A stretch of DNA of 64,000 nucleotides. It comes from Rhodospirillales bacterium BBD 1991-14. Lineage in GTDB: Bacteria > Pseudomonadota > Alphaproteobacteria > Kiloniellales > Kiloniellaceae. Position 1 is the stretch's first letter. The number at the start of each line of letters is the position of its first letter. This document shows positions 24,082 to 32,445 of this stretch, in pieces. The notes below the pieces were generated by a model. It had not been told where the DNA came from, did not search any database, and saw only the letters and a program-made list of their open reading frames with translations. The DNA is taken from the NCBI GenBank assembly GCA_001657395.1, contig LYSY01000011.1, positions 62,001-126,000 of the forward strand, given 5' to 3'. The position numbers and the translations under genes were made by a program.

Positions 24082-25542
24082 ATGACAGAATTCCAAAACG
24101 ACTCAGATGGGGGATTGCCCCATCACCTACCTGCGCCTACGGCTGACGCGGTCAGGGTGCAGGTCGAGAGGATTGTAGCGAGCCCCGGGTTCGAACAGTC
24201 CGTCCGCATGAAAGACTTCCTGCGTTTTGTGATCGAGGAAGCGCTCGCCGGCCGTGGCGAGCGGGTCAAGGAGCACACCGTTGCCCAGGAAGTCTTCCAG
24301 AAGGATGAGAACTTTGACCCGAAGATCAGTTCGATCGTTCGCGTCGAGGCGAGCAGGCTGCGTTCCAAGCTGAAGCAGTACTACGAATCCGAAGGTCAGG
24401 CTGACCTGATTCGCTTGGAGATACCCAAAGGAGGTTACGTTCCGAGAATCCGCTCGCTCGCAGCCAAACCACCCGCCAATGGGCTGCCCATTCCCGCCCC
24501 CTCACTTCGCCGGGCCCGACGCCGAATCGCCGCCATCCTCTGCGCGGATGTTGTCGATTACAGCCGGCTCATGGGCGTGGACGAGGTGAAAACGCTTACC
24601 GCGTTATGGGCCCATCTTGGAGAACTGATTGACCCGGCGATCGCCGAATACAACGGTCGTGTCGTGAGGTTGATGGGCGACGGGATACTCGTTGATTTCG
24701 AAAGCGCTGTCGACGCCGTCGAGTGCGCCGTCGCAATTCAGCAAGGCATGGCTGTGCGCAACGCCAAGGCGCCTGATGATCCCCAGATCGCCTTTCGAAT
24801 TGGCATTAATCTTGGAGATGTGATTGTCGAGGGGGGCGATATCTTCGGCGAGGGTGTGAACATCGCGGCACGTCTGCAAGAGCTCGCCGAGCCAGGCGGC
24901 GTGTACATCTCCGGTCCGGTGTTCGAGCAGGTGGAGGGGAAGGTCGGCCTGGATTTCGTCGACTGGGGCAACCAGAAGGTCAAAAACATAGCGAAGCTGG
25001 TCCGCGTCTACCGCGCGGGTCTCCTGGATCATTCCTGCGTTGACCAACAACGGCCCCTGTTCGACATGCACGGCGGCAAGAAAGTACCCATCACGGGTGG
25101 ATGTCTATGTGGCGATGTACGCTACGAAATCACTAGGCCAGTGATCGAGAACAACTTCTGCCACTGCCGGATGTGTCAGAAGTTCTCCGGCGCACCCGTG
25201 GTCGCAATGTCGACATACCCCGAGGATGCCCTTCAGTTCACAAAGGGTGAGCCGAAGTATTACAGGTCATCGCCGTTCGTCGAACGCGGGTTCTGTGCCC
25301 ACTGCGGGTCGAGCTTGATATACAGGCCGGCGACCCCCCCCGTGACACCGCAGTGGGCAGGCTGGGTCGCAATACACACTGCGAGCCTGGATAACCCGGA
25401 GCCCAACGCCCCCAGGTGGCATCTGGGCATGGAAAGCCAGATGCCCTGGGTCGACATACACCACGCCCCCACCCGAGTGCGATGCAAAGATGCTCCCGAC
25501 ATCGTCGCTGCTTGGGCGGCCTTCAACATGCCGGTACCGTAA
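24082..25542 (+). CDS. Class III adenylate cyclase fused to GFA zinc domain
   Basis: The protein has 486 residues in one open frame. The N-terminal 120 residues are a helical/winged region (FLRFVIEEALAGRGERVKEH, IVRVEASRLRSKLKQYYE) common ahead of rhizobial-type cyclases. Residues about 148-320 are a class III cyclase with both metal aspartates (Asp156 in ADVVDYS, Asp200 in MGDG) and Asn260/Arg264, so it should be active. From residue 339 there is a complete GFA/CENP-V domain: cysteines 341, 343, 360, 362, 365, 405 and 408 match the seven-cysteine zinc pattern. The fusion is unusual; an internal ATG (MHGGKK, about residue 329) could also start a separate GFA protein. The ribosome site at 24082 is poorly spaced. 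Confidence 0.8.
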   Translation: MTEFQNDSDGGLPHHLPAPTADAVRVQVERIVASPGFEQSVRMKDFLRFVIEEALAGRGERVKEHTVAQEVFQKDENFDPKISSIVRVEASRLRSKLKQYYESEGQADLIRLEIPKGGYVPRIRSLAAKPPANGLPIPAPSLRRARRRIAAILCADVVDYSRLMGVDEVKTLTALWAHLGELIDPAIAEYNGRVVRLMGDGILVDFESAVDAVECAVAIQQGMAVRNAKAPDDPQIAFRIGINLGDVIVEGGDIFGEGVNIAARLQELAEPGGVYISGPVFEQVEGKVGLDFVDWGNQKVKNIAKLVRVYRAGLLDHSCVDQQRPLFDMHGGKKVPITGGCLCGDVRYEITRPVIENNFCHCRMCQKFSGAPVVAMSTYPEDALQFTKGEPKYYRSSPFVERGFCAHCGSSLIYRPATPPVTPQWAGWVAIHTASLDNPEPNAPRWHLGMESQMPWVDIHHAPTRVRCKDAPDIVAAWAAFNMPVP

Positions 25543-26030
25543 GTTGCCGCGCCAAGCGTATTGGCTCCACTCAACAAAGGGGCCCGAAAGAGGAATAGGT
25601 CGACTGCTGGCTACGGACGCGATTCCAGGCACAGACGGTGACATCAATTTCGGTCGCGAGGGCGATGAAAGTACCTCCCGCGGCGGCAACCTCATCAACG
25701 GCGGCAACAGACTGCTCGTCGTCAGCCCGGCCGATCTCGGCAAGGCGACCACTTCAATGCGGTCACTCCGGGCCTTCAGGATTCCCCGGATACGGCTGGC
25801 GATGGCACTACTGTGAATGGAGACAACAACAGTTTAGTGCCCATGACCTGAAGCCCGAAGCAAGGCAGATCCCGTAAATCAGGGAACGCTCTCACAGCAA
25901 CCGGACGGTCATAGGCAAGACGCAACAGGCAAGCGCGTCGGCAACGGTACTTCAAGCTACCAGTCGCGCCATCGGAGGAACAGCTCAGGCATACAAACGA
26001 TCAGGGCGAAGCGCCCAAAGGATTGAACGG
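25543..26030. other. Gene-poor stretch
   Basis: No supported gene lies in these 488 bp. One plus-strand frame (about 25600-25800) reads TDGDINFGREGD and GGNLINGGNR, loosely like glycine/aspartate-rich repeat proteins, but has no start signal. AAAGGA just before 26031 belongs to the next gene. Confidence 0.45.
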
Positions 26031-26804
26031 ATGAACGCGACCCCGCAGCCCCTCGCCGACCCCGTCGTCGACGACACGGCTGACATGGCGGCAAGCCCGA
26101 AATTCATTGTTTTTTCCAACGGTAACTCCGTTGTCATCCACGCAACCAAGGACGCTACCAATCAGGTATTCATCATCCGGGGACAGCAGTTCGACCCGTC
26201 AGGCAGTCCGCTCGGCGGGGAAATCACGCTTCTGTTCGCCCGCGTATGGGGGCCGGAGCCGCCAGCGTTCGACGCCGTCGCGTTCGGCGGCAACCGCGTC
26301 GCCATCGTCAGCCTGAACCCCTTCGATATCCTCGCAGTTCGGGATTTCGAAGCGCGAGAAGGCGGCTTGGAGGTTTTCAGAAGAAAGACGGTTGCGGAGG
26401 CCGGACGACTGTCGGGCGAGGATTACATGCCGCTCACGATCACCGGGCCCGAGGACGGCAGCGACAGTCGCGACCGGACGAACCCGGTGGAGGAGAGAGA
26501 CGGGCCGGAGGTCGAATGGCCCGATGGGATCGACGACGGACCCGCTGCGCCCGGGATCACCCTCTCGCGGTATGGCAGCTCGCCCGGCGCCGGGTTCGAT
26601 CCCGACTGCTTGACGAATGGGCGACGCCTTCGGGTCCTGGAACGGTACGGCGTCAATGTCTTTGCCGACAACGTTGCAGGCCGTGATTCCGAAGACAACG
26701 ACGATCCCGGGGTCGTTGCGCTCGACGATGGCAGCCTTGAGGTCGCTGTCAACGATCATCACCTGGCAGCGCGGTCATCCGCCATGGGATCACGCCGAAG
26801 GTGA
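26031..26804 (+). CDS. Hypothetical protein, possible remnant of a repeat exoprotein
   Basis: This 257-residue protein has no signal peptide. Residues 22-65 (FIVFSNGNSVVIHATKD, IRGQQFDPSGSPLGGEITL) resemble one repeat of the kind found in large calcium-binding exoproteins, where units read ANGNFVVTW...IRGQ.FDASGNPVGGEF. A similar fragment, VVALDDGSLEVAVND, appears near the C-terminus. The middle is acidic and low in complexity (residues about 145-185). The frame ends in a basic tail and overlaps the convergent cyclase gene by 15 bp, so it may be a truncated or decaying piece. AAAGGA precedes the ATG. I do not assign a function. Confidence 0.45.
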   Translation: MNATPQPLADPVVDDTADMAASPKFIVFSNGNSVVIHATKDATNQVFIIRGQQFDPSGSPLGGEITLLFARVWGPEPPAFDAVAFGGNRVAIVSLNPFDILAVRDFEAREGGLEVFRRKTVAEAGRLSGEDYMPLTITGPEDGSDSRDRTNPVEERDGPEVEWPDGIDDGPAAPGITLSRYGSSPGAGFDPDCLTNGRRLRVLERYGVNVFADNVAGRDSEDNDDPGVVALDDGSLEVAVNDHHLAARSSAMGSRRR

Positions 26805-27983
26805 GACCGTGAAGATCCTGAACGTTCCCTCCTGCCCCTTGAGAGTCTCATCCGCCACAACGGCACTCGGTTCGGCCAGACGCTCGGCAAAGGCCTCGGA
26901 GAACAGGATCGGCTCGCCGAGACGGCTGCAAAGCCCTTCGATGCGCGACGCGATGTTCACCGCCTGGCCGAGCACGGTGAAGTCTATGCGCGTCGCAGAA
27001 CCGATGTTTCCGTAGAGCACCTCGCCGAAGTGCAGGCCCGTGCCAAGTCGCAGGCTGGAGGCTTTGCGATCGGTGTGGGCCGTCCGCAAGGCTTGGCGGG
27101 CGGCAGAAAGCGCATTCCGGCAGGCCGCTTCGCCAGACATGCTTCCATCATCAGTGGGAAAGATCGCCAGAACGCCGTCACCGATGAACTTCAGGATTTC
27201 GCCGTCATTCGCCTCGACCGCCTGGGCGACAATCTCGAAGTAGCTATTCGCCAAGGCCAGCGCCTCTTCGGCCGGCAGGCGATTGCTCAGTCCGGACCAG
27301 TCCCTGATATCACTGACGAGAATCGCGGCATTGATCTTCTCGATATCACCTCTGGTGATCTGGCCGTCCAGCACGCGCCGCCCGGTCCTGGAGCCGAGAT
27401 AGGCTTCCGCCACAGCCAGCGCAATACGCCGGGTGCTGAACACCTCCGCAATCGGCGCCATCACCGATGCGATCTCGGCAAAGCACTCGACGTCATGATC
27501 GGAAAAGCCGTCGGCTGCATCGGTCGTAAAGACAAGACTGGCGGTCGTACCGCTGGCGTATATGAGCGGTAGGCCGAAGTAGTCAGTGGCGCCACGAGCT
27601 TTCAGGTCGTGCAGAACGGTGTGATCCGCCGATGTCAGCGTGTTTGAAAGCCGCTTTCTGAACGCGGTCCCGGTGCGGCCGATGATCTCCAGCGGACTGC
27701 CGATGTAGGCGGAGCGGCCCTCCAGGCCGTGGGGCGTTTCTATGCGCTCGGTGTCGCCGGCATCGCGTTCCCAGACCGAGCTGAAAGCAGCAATGAGCGG
27801 GTGCAGCGTGCGCATGGAAAGCCGGAGCCGCCAGAGCGGCGCACCGGCGGACAGCATCCTTTCCCCAAGCTGCTCGACAGTTTCGTCGACATCGTCCATC
27901 AGGCGGCCTTCGTCCAACAGCCACTGGATGATCGGCTCCGAACGCCAGGGAACCAGCTCTGTCCTATCCGGCGTGTCAGTCAT
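26790..27983 (-). CDS. Soluble class III adenylate/guanylate cyclase with N-terminal sensor
   Basis: The protein has 397 residues. Residues about 10-190 form a GAF-like sensor region (GLPLIYASGTTASLVFTTDAADGFSDHD). Residues about 215-380 are the cyclase catalytic domain with both metal ligands (Asp225 in SDIRDWS, Asp269 in GDGVLAIF) and the GQAVNIASRIE motif supplying the Asn and Arg needed for catalysis. It should make cAMP or cGMP in the cytoplasm; the substrate-specifying residues were not assigned. The start at 27983 has GAGG nine bases upstream. It is convergent with the hypothetical gene and lies 61 bp downstream of the dihydroorotase-like gene. Confidence 0.88.
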   Translation of the reverse strand: MTDTPDRTELVPWRSEPIIQWLLDEGRLMDDVDETVEQLGERMLSAGAPLWRLRLSMRTLHPLIAAFSSVWERDAGDTERIETPHGLEGRSAYIGSPLEIIGRTGTAFRKRLSNTLTSADHTVLHDLKARGATDYFGLPLIYASGTTASLVFTTDAADGFSDHDVECFAEIASVMAPIAEVFSTRRIALAVAEAYLGSRTGRRVLDGQITRGDIEKINAAILVSDIRDWSGLSNRLPAEEALALANSYFEIVAQAVEANDGEILKFIGDGVLAIFPTDDGSMSGEAACRNALSAARQALRTAHTDRKASSLRLGTGLHFGEVLYGNIGSATRIDFTVLGQAVNIASRIEGLCSRLGEPILFSEAFAERLAEPSAVVADETLKGQEGTFRIFTVSPSA

Positions 27984-28044
27984 CGGTCATGGCCTCGGGC
28001 GGCCGCAGCTTCGCGCACTCACGCGGAAGGCATTTTCCGCACAG

Positions 28045-29385
28045 TCAGCCCCGCGGCAGCGTCTCCATGAACTGAACCGGCTCACCCATCGGATCGCCGG
28101 GCAGCTCGTCTTCGCGCATGACGATCCGGCCGCGGATGATCGTCGCCATCGGCCAGCCGGTGACCGTCATGCCCTCGAAGGGCGACCAGCCGCATTGGGA
28201 GGCCAGCCAGTCGCCGGTGATCTCCCGCCGCGCCTTCAGGTCCACCACCGTGAAGTCGGCGTCATAGCCGACGGCGATGCGGCCCTTGCGGGCGATGTTG
28301 TAGATCCGCTGCGCCCCGGCCGAGGTGAGGTCGACCAGCCGCGGCAGGGTGAGGCGTCCGGCATTCAGATGATCCAGCAGCAGCGGCAGCAGCGTCTGCA
28401 CGCCCGGCATGCCCGACGGCGTGCGCGGATAGTCGGCCTCCTTCTCCTCGCGGCTATGGGGCGCGTGGTCGGAGCCAACGACATCCACGATGCCGCGGCG
28501 AATGCCCTCCCACAGGCCGGCGCGGTGGCGCTCGTCGCGGATCGGCGGGTTCATCTGCGCCAGGGTGCCGAGCCGCTCGTAGCAGTCCGGCGCGGCCAGG
28601 GTCAGGTGCTGGGGTGTCACCTCGACGGTCGTAACGTCCTTGTTGGCGGCAAGGATCGGCATCTCGTCGGCGGTGGTGATGTGCAGCACGTGAAGTCGAC
28701 GTCCCGCCTTGCGCGCCAGCTTCAGTATACGCCGGGTGGAGCGCAGCGCGGTTTCCTCGTCACGCCAGACCGGGTGCTGGTCGACGTTCGCGCCGTCGCG
28801 CACCAGATCGAAGCGCTCGCGCAGACGCTCCTCGTCCTCCGAATGCACCGCGACCCGGCGCGTGCCGCTGCTGAGCGCCGCCAGCAGCGTGTCGTCGTCG
28901 GCCACCAGCAGGGAGCCGGTGGACGATCCCATGAAGATCTTGACCCCGCAGCAGCCGGGCAGACGCTCCAGCTCACCCAGCTTGTCCGCGTTCTCCGCCG
29001 CCGCTCCGATGAAAAAGGCATGGTCGCACCAAGCCCGGCCCCGGGCCCGGGACAGCTTGTCGTTCAGCGCCGCCGCGTCAATGGTGGCCGGGTTGGTGTT
29101 GGGCATCTCGAAAACCGCGGTGACGCCGCCCAGCACTGCCGCCCGTGTGCCGCTCTCCAGGTTTTCCTTGTGATCCAGCCCGGGTTCGCGGAAGTGCACC
29201 TGTGTGTCGATCACCCCGGGCAGAACCGTCAGGCCCGAGGCATCGAAAACCTCCGCCGCTCCTCCGGGGTTGAGGTCACCGATGTCGGCAATGCGCCCGT
29301 CCTTGACCGCAACGGCCGCCGGTGCCAGGCCGGAAGGTGTAAAGACCTCGCCGCCGGTGATGAGGAGATCCCAATTTTCAGCCAT
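28045..29385 (-). CDS. pyrC: Dihydroorotase-like amidohydrolase
   Basis: This 446-residue amidohydrolase has the dihydroorotase hallmark VIDTQVHFREPGL (residues 58-70), MPNTNPATI, GVKIFMGSSTGSLL with the metal-bridging-lysine region, VTPQHL and GSDHAPH with the catalytic aspartate. The DxHxH motif reads DTQVH, so the first metal histidine is replaced by Gln62. Many alphaproteobacterial dihydroorotases share this variant as I recall it, but it raises the chance of altered metal content or a non-pyrimidine substrate. No pyrB or carB is nearby. AAAGGA lies upstream of the ATG. The gene symbol is by family. Confidence 0.75.
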   Translation of the reverse strand: MAENWDLLITGGEVFTPSGLAPAAVAVKDGRIADIGDLNPGGAAEVFDASGLTVLPGVIDTQVHFREPGLDHKENLESGTRAAVLGGVTAVFEMPNTNPATIDAAALNDKLSRARGRAWCDHAFFIGAAAENADKLGELERLPGCCGVKIFMGSSTGSLLVADDDTLLAALSSGTRRVAVHSEDEERLRERFDLVRDGANVDQHPVWRDEETALRSTRRILKLARKAGRRLHVLHITTADEMPILAANKDVTTVEVTPQHLTLAAPDCYERLGTLAQMNPPIRDERHRAGLWEGIRRGIVDVVGSDHAPHSREEKEADYPRTPSGMPGVQTLLPLLLDHLNAGRLTLPRLVDLTSAGAQRIYNIARKGRIAVGYDADFTVVDLKARREITGDWLASQCGWSPFEGMTVTGWPMATIIRGRIVMREDELPGDPMGEPVQFMETLPRG

Positions 29386-29441
29386 CTGTACCGTCCTTTG
29401 TTGAGCCCGCTCCCAATCGCGCTTGTGTCGCTCTTGCCAAC

Positions 29442-30497
29442 CTAACCAGCCGATCGAACCGGCGCGGCACTGCCGTCCAGCAGGCGGGCAAAGAGATCGA
29501 GGTAGCGCGCGACAGCCACCTCTTCCGTAAATCCTTCTTCGAACCGGCGGCGCCCGGCCTGAACCAGGCGCTCCGCCGTCTGCGGCTCAGCGATCAGGCG
29601 TGCGATCGCCGCGGTCATGGCCGCTGCGTCGTCGATCGGCACCAGCAGGCCATCCTCCTGGTCCCCGATCAGCCAGGAGGGTCCCTGGCTGGCCGCGGCC
29701 ACCATCGGCACGCGGTACATCCAACCCTCCAGCACCACGGAACCCAGCGGTTCGTGGCGCGACGGCACGATGTAGACGTCCGCGGCAGCGAAATAGGGCG
29801 CCGGGTCTTGCCGCCAGCCAAGGAAGCGCACCCGCTCTGCAATCCCCAGGTCCGCGGCCTGGCGCTCCAGGGTCTGGCGCAGCGGCCCGTCGCCGGCCAG
29901 CCAGAGATAGGCGCCGGGAAGCTGCGCGACAGCCTGCAGGAGGATGTCGAAAGCCTTGTTCTCGTGCAGCCGGCCAAGGGCAAAGAGGAGCGGCGCATCG
30001 GCCGGCGTGTCGAGCGCGCCACGGTCTTGCGGATCGGCGCTGCGGTCTTCGACGAAGTTGGGGATCACGTGGATCCTGTCCTCGGGAAAACCCTCGCGCG
30101 CGCAGTAGGCCTTGATGTCGGGCGTAATGCAGACCAGATGGTCGCAGCGCCGGTAGTACTTCAGGTCATAGTAGCCGCCGAGGCGGGCGAGATGCAGGAA
30201 GTCGCCCTTGGGCATGGCGGCCGAAGCCCGGCTCATGTAGGTCAGCGCCAGTTGCGGGCGAAAGGCGGCGATCTCCCTCTTCAGGATGCGCCCGGTGCGA
30301 CGATCGAAAAAGCCGCCGAAGGGCGCCGTCACCGGCTCGATGCCGCCTGCCTTCAGAATCTCCAGGCTTTCCGGATGCGGGCGGATGACCACCCGCTGTT
30401 CGACGCTGGCGCGCTTCAAGGCCAGACAGAGCCGCAGGAAATGCATCTCCGCGCCACCTTGCGGCGCACCGGCCAGGGCCTGCAGCAAGCGCGGCAT
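29442..30497 (-). CDS. GT4 family glycosyltransferase
   Basis: This 351-residue GT-B enzyme has the N-terminal GAPQGGAEMHFLRL motif and the GT4 nucleotide-sugar block LFALGRLHENKAFDILLQAV. The C-terminal EX7E-type region reads PSRHEPLGSVVLEGW. Such enzymes move a sugar from a nucleotide donor to a lipid-linked or polysaccharide acceptor at the inner membrane face; donor and acceptor are unknown. It lies 83 bp downstream of the first of two paralogous membrane-protein genes on the same strand, and two GT9 genes lie further on, pointing to cell-surface glycan synthesis. Confidence 0.88.
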   Translation of the reverse strand: MPRLLQALAGAPQGGAEMHFLRLCLALKRASVEQRVVIRPHPESLEILKAGGIEPVTAPFGGFFDRRTGRILKREIAAFRPQLALTYMSRASAAMPKGDFLHLARLGGYYDLKYYRRCDHLVCITPDIKAYCAREGFPEDRIHVIPNFVEDRSADPQDRGALDTPADAPLLFALGRLHENKAFDILLQAVAQLPGAYLWLAGDGPLRQTLERQAADLGIAERVRFLGWRQDPAPYFAAADVYIVPSRHEPLGSVVLEGWMYRVPMVAAASQGPSWLIGDQEDGLLVPIDDAAAMTAAIARLIAEPQTAERLVQAGRRRFEEGFTEEVAVARYLDLFARLLDGSAAPVRSAG

Positions 30498-30580
30498 GGA
30501 CTGCAGTCACCCCCCTGGTTTGTCGGCGCGGCCAAGGCTGCGCTCCGGCGGCCTTGGTGCGGCGGTTGCGGTGAATCGCT

Positions 30581-31351
30581 TCAGTTCGGCCCAGCCAGCC
30601 GCCGGGCAAGCAGGCGTTTGCGGAACACGACGAGATAGAAAAGGATGAAAAGAACGAAGTAAAGCTCCTGGATCTCGCTGGCGCGCTGGAAGATGACGAT
30701 GTCCCAGAGGCCCTCGCTCTGCAGCCGCTCCCAGGTTTTCGCGAACTCGGCAATCACGGCGACCGGCAGGCAGACCAGCGGCGGCAGGAAGACGGCAAAG
30801 CGGCCCTGCCGGACCTCCGGGCACTTCAACGCCAGCAGCGGAATGATGATGCCGCCGACGATGACGCCGATCTCCAGGAGGCTGCGGGGCTTCTGATCGA
30901 ACCAGGAGCTGGTGTTGTGGAGATTGGTCTCGCCCTGATCGTTCAGCGCCTGCCAGCCCTCCGGCGTCACCCAGCCCAGGTAGTGCTGGCCCCAGCTCGC
31001 TTCTTCGCCCGCAAGATAGATGCTGCCGAGCATGCCGAGCAGGATCCAAATGAAGATCAGGCGGTCGCGCCGCGCCTCCGGCAGCGCGAGGATGCGCAGG
31101 CAATAGATCACGCTGATCAGCGGAATGATTACGTGGCTGCCTTCCAGAACGCCGACTTCGCTGCCGATATAGGCCTCGTAGAACTGCAGGTCGGCATGGC
31201 CCGCGACAATCAGAACCAGAGCGACGGCCAGCGGCATCCAGAGATACAGCACTGGTGGCAGCGATTCGGCGGGGCCCCCACCCGTTGCGCCGACCGTAAC
31301 CGTCTGCGACACCGTACCCGCGCCTTCCTTGGGTTCACTTGCTTGAGACAT
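30581..31351 (-). CDS. Multi-pass membrane protein, tandem paralogue A
   Basis: This 256-residue protein has about six hydrophobic segments, beginning at LYLWMPLAVALVLIVAGH. A strongly conserved loop block is shared with the next gene: GHADLQFYEAYIGSE, AGEEASWGQHYLGW, NDQGETNLHN and RASEIQELYF. The many conserved acidic and histidine residues in loops suggest a catalytic or metal-binding role, but I do not recognise the family. The ATG at 31351 follows CAGGACGTG. It lies between a paralogue and a GT4 gene on the same strand, so an envelope function is likely. Confidence 0.75.
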   Translation of the reverse strand: MSQASEPKEGAGTVSQTVTVGATGGGPAESLPPVLYLWMPLAVALVLIVAGHADLQFYEAYIGSEVGVLEGSHVIIPLISVIYCLRILALPEARRDRLIFIWILLGMLGSIYLAGEEASWGQHYLGWVTPEGWQALNDQGETNLHNTSSWFDQKPRSLLEIGVIVGGIIIPLLALKCPEVRQGRFAVFLPPLVCLPVAVIAEFAKTWERLQSEGLWDIVIFQRASEIQELYFVLFILFYLVVFRKRLLARRLAGPN

Positions 31352-31553
31352 CACGTCCTGACGGCGATTTCCGGGGGGATACTGAGAGCACCGCGACTTG
31401 CAGCCGCAGGCTAACGCTCCGCCTTCACTATAGTGTACCAGATGTGTGTTTTTCAACGCGACCCAAGGCTTTGCTTGCAGCGGTGGCGGCAGGCAAGCCA
31501 GATGATCCGGTTAACCGCTCAGGCTCCCCTTCTTGTGTACTCCGCAGTTGGCA

Positions 31554-32309
31554 TCAGTGACTCGCGGCGGCCCGGCGCGCCCGCAAGCGCTGGCGAAAGA
31601 CGACCAGATAAAAGAGGATGAAAAAGGCGAAGTAAAGCTCCTGAATCTCGCTGGCGCGATAGAAAATGCGGATGTCCCAGAGTCCATGGCCCTGAAGACG
31701 CTCCCAGACTTTCGCGAACTCGGCGATGACCGCGACCGGCAGGCAAACCAGCGGCGGAAGGAAAACGGCAAAGCGGCCTTCTCGGATCTGCGGCCGGCGC
31801 AACGCCAAAAGCGGGATAATGATGCCGCCGATGATGACTCCGAACTCCAGCAGCGTGCGCGGTTTCTGGTCGAACCAGGAGGAGATGTTGTGAAGATTGG
31901 TTTCGCCCTGATCGTTGACGGCCGCCCAGAATTCCGGCGTCGACCAGCCAACATAGTGCTGTCCCCAGCTTGCCTCTTCTCCGGCGATGTAGACGCAGCC
32001 CAGCATGCCGAGAACGATCCAGATGACGATCAGCCGGTCCTCGCGCGCTTCAGGCATCCGCAGGATACGCACGCAGTAGACCACGCTGATCAGCGGAATG
32101 ATCACGTGGCTGGCTTCCAGGATGCCGAGTTCGCTGCCGATGTAGGCCTCGTAGAACTGCAGGTCGGCGTGGCCCGCGACAATCAGAGCGACGGCGACGG
32201 TCAGCGGCAGCCAGAGGAACAGCCACGCCGGCAGCCGCTCCGCCTGCTGCAGGGGATGCGTGTCCGCGGCCCTGCGGAAGGTCGCTGTATCACTGCCTTG
32301 CTGAACCAC
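31554..32309 (-). CDS. Multi-pass membrane protein, tandem paralogue B
   Basis: This protein of about 251 residues is clearly homologous to the adjacent gene over its whole membrane region (GHADLQFYEAYIGSE, AGEEASWGQHYVGW, NDQGETNLHN, the FFILFYLVVFRQRL end). The pair arose by tandem duplication. The start is uncertain: GTG at 32309 has GGCGGG upstream, but similarity with the paralogue extends a few codons further and a TTG at 32372 is possible. A longer frame would run into the FAD oxidase gene, which is unlikely. The function is unknown. Confidence 0.7.
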   Translation of the reverse strand: MVQQGSDTATFRRAADTHPLQQAERLPAWLFLWLPLTVAVALIVAGHADLQFYEAYIGSELGILEASHVIIPLISVVYCVRILRMPEAREDRLIVIWIVLGMLGCVYIAGEEASWGQHYVGWSTPEFWAAVNDQGETNLHNISSWFDQKPRTLLEFGVIIGGIIIPLLALRRPQIREGRFAVFLPPLVCLPVAVIAEFAKVWERLQGHGLWDIRIFYRASEIQELYFAFFILFYLVVFRQRLRARRAAASH

Positions 32310-32445
32310 AGTTCCCGCCCGCTGCGCCGGGCCAAACGAACCGTCAGGCCGCGCAAAAGTGACTTGGAGCAAAAGTGACCTGGATATGTCATGGACGGCC
32401 CGGCGATTCAATAGCGAGTCGATGCGGAAGCAATAGCAAACTGCC

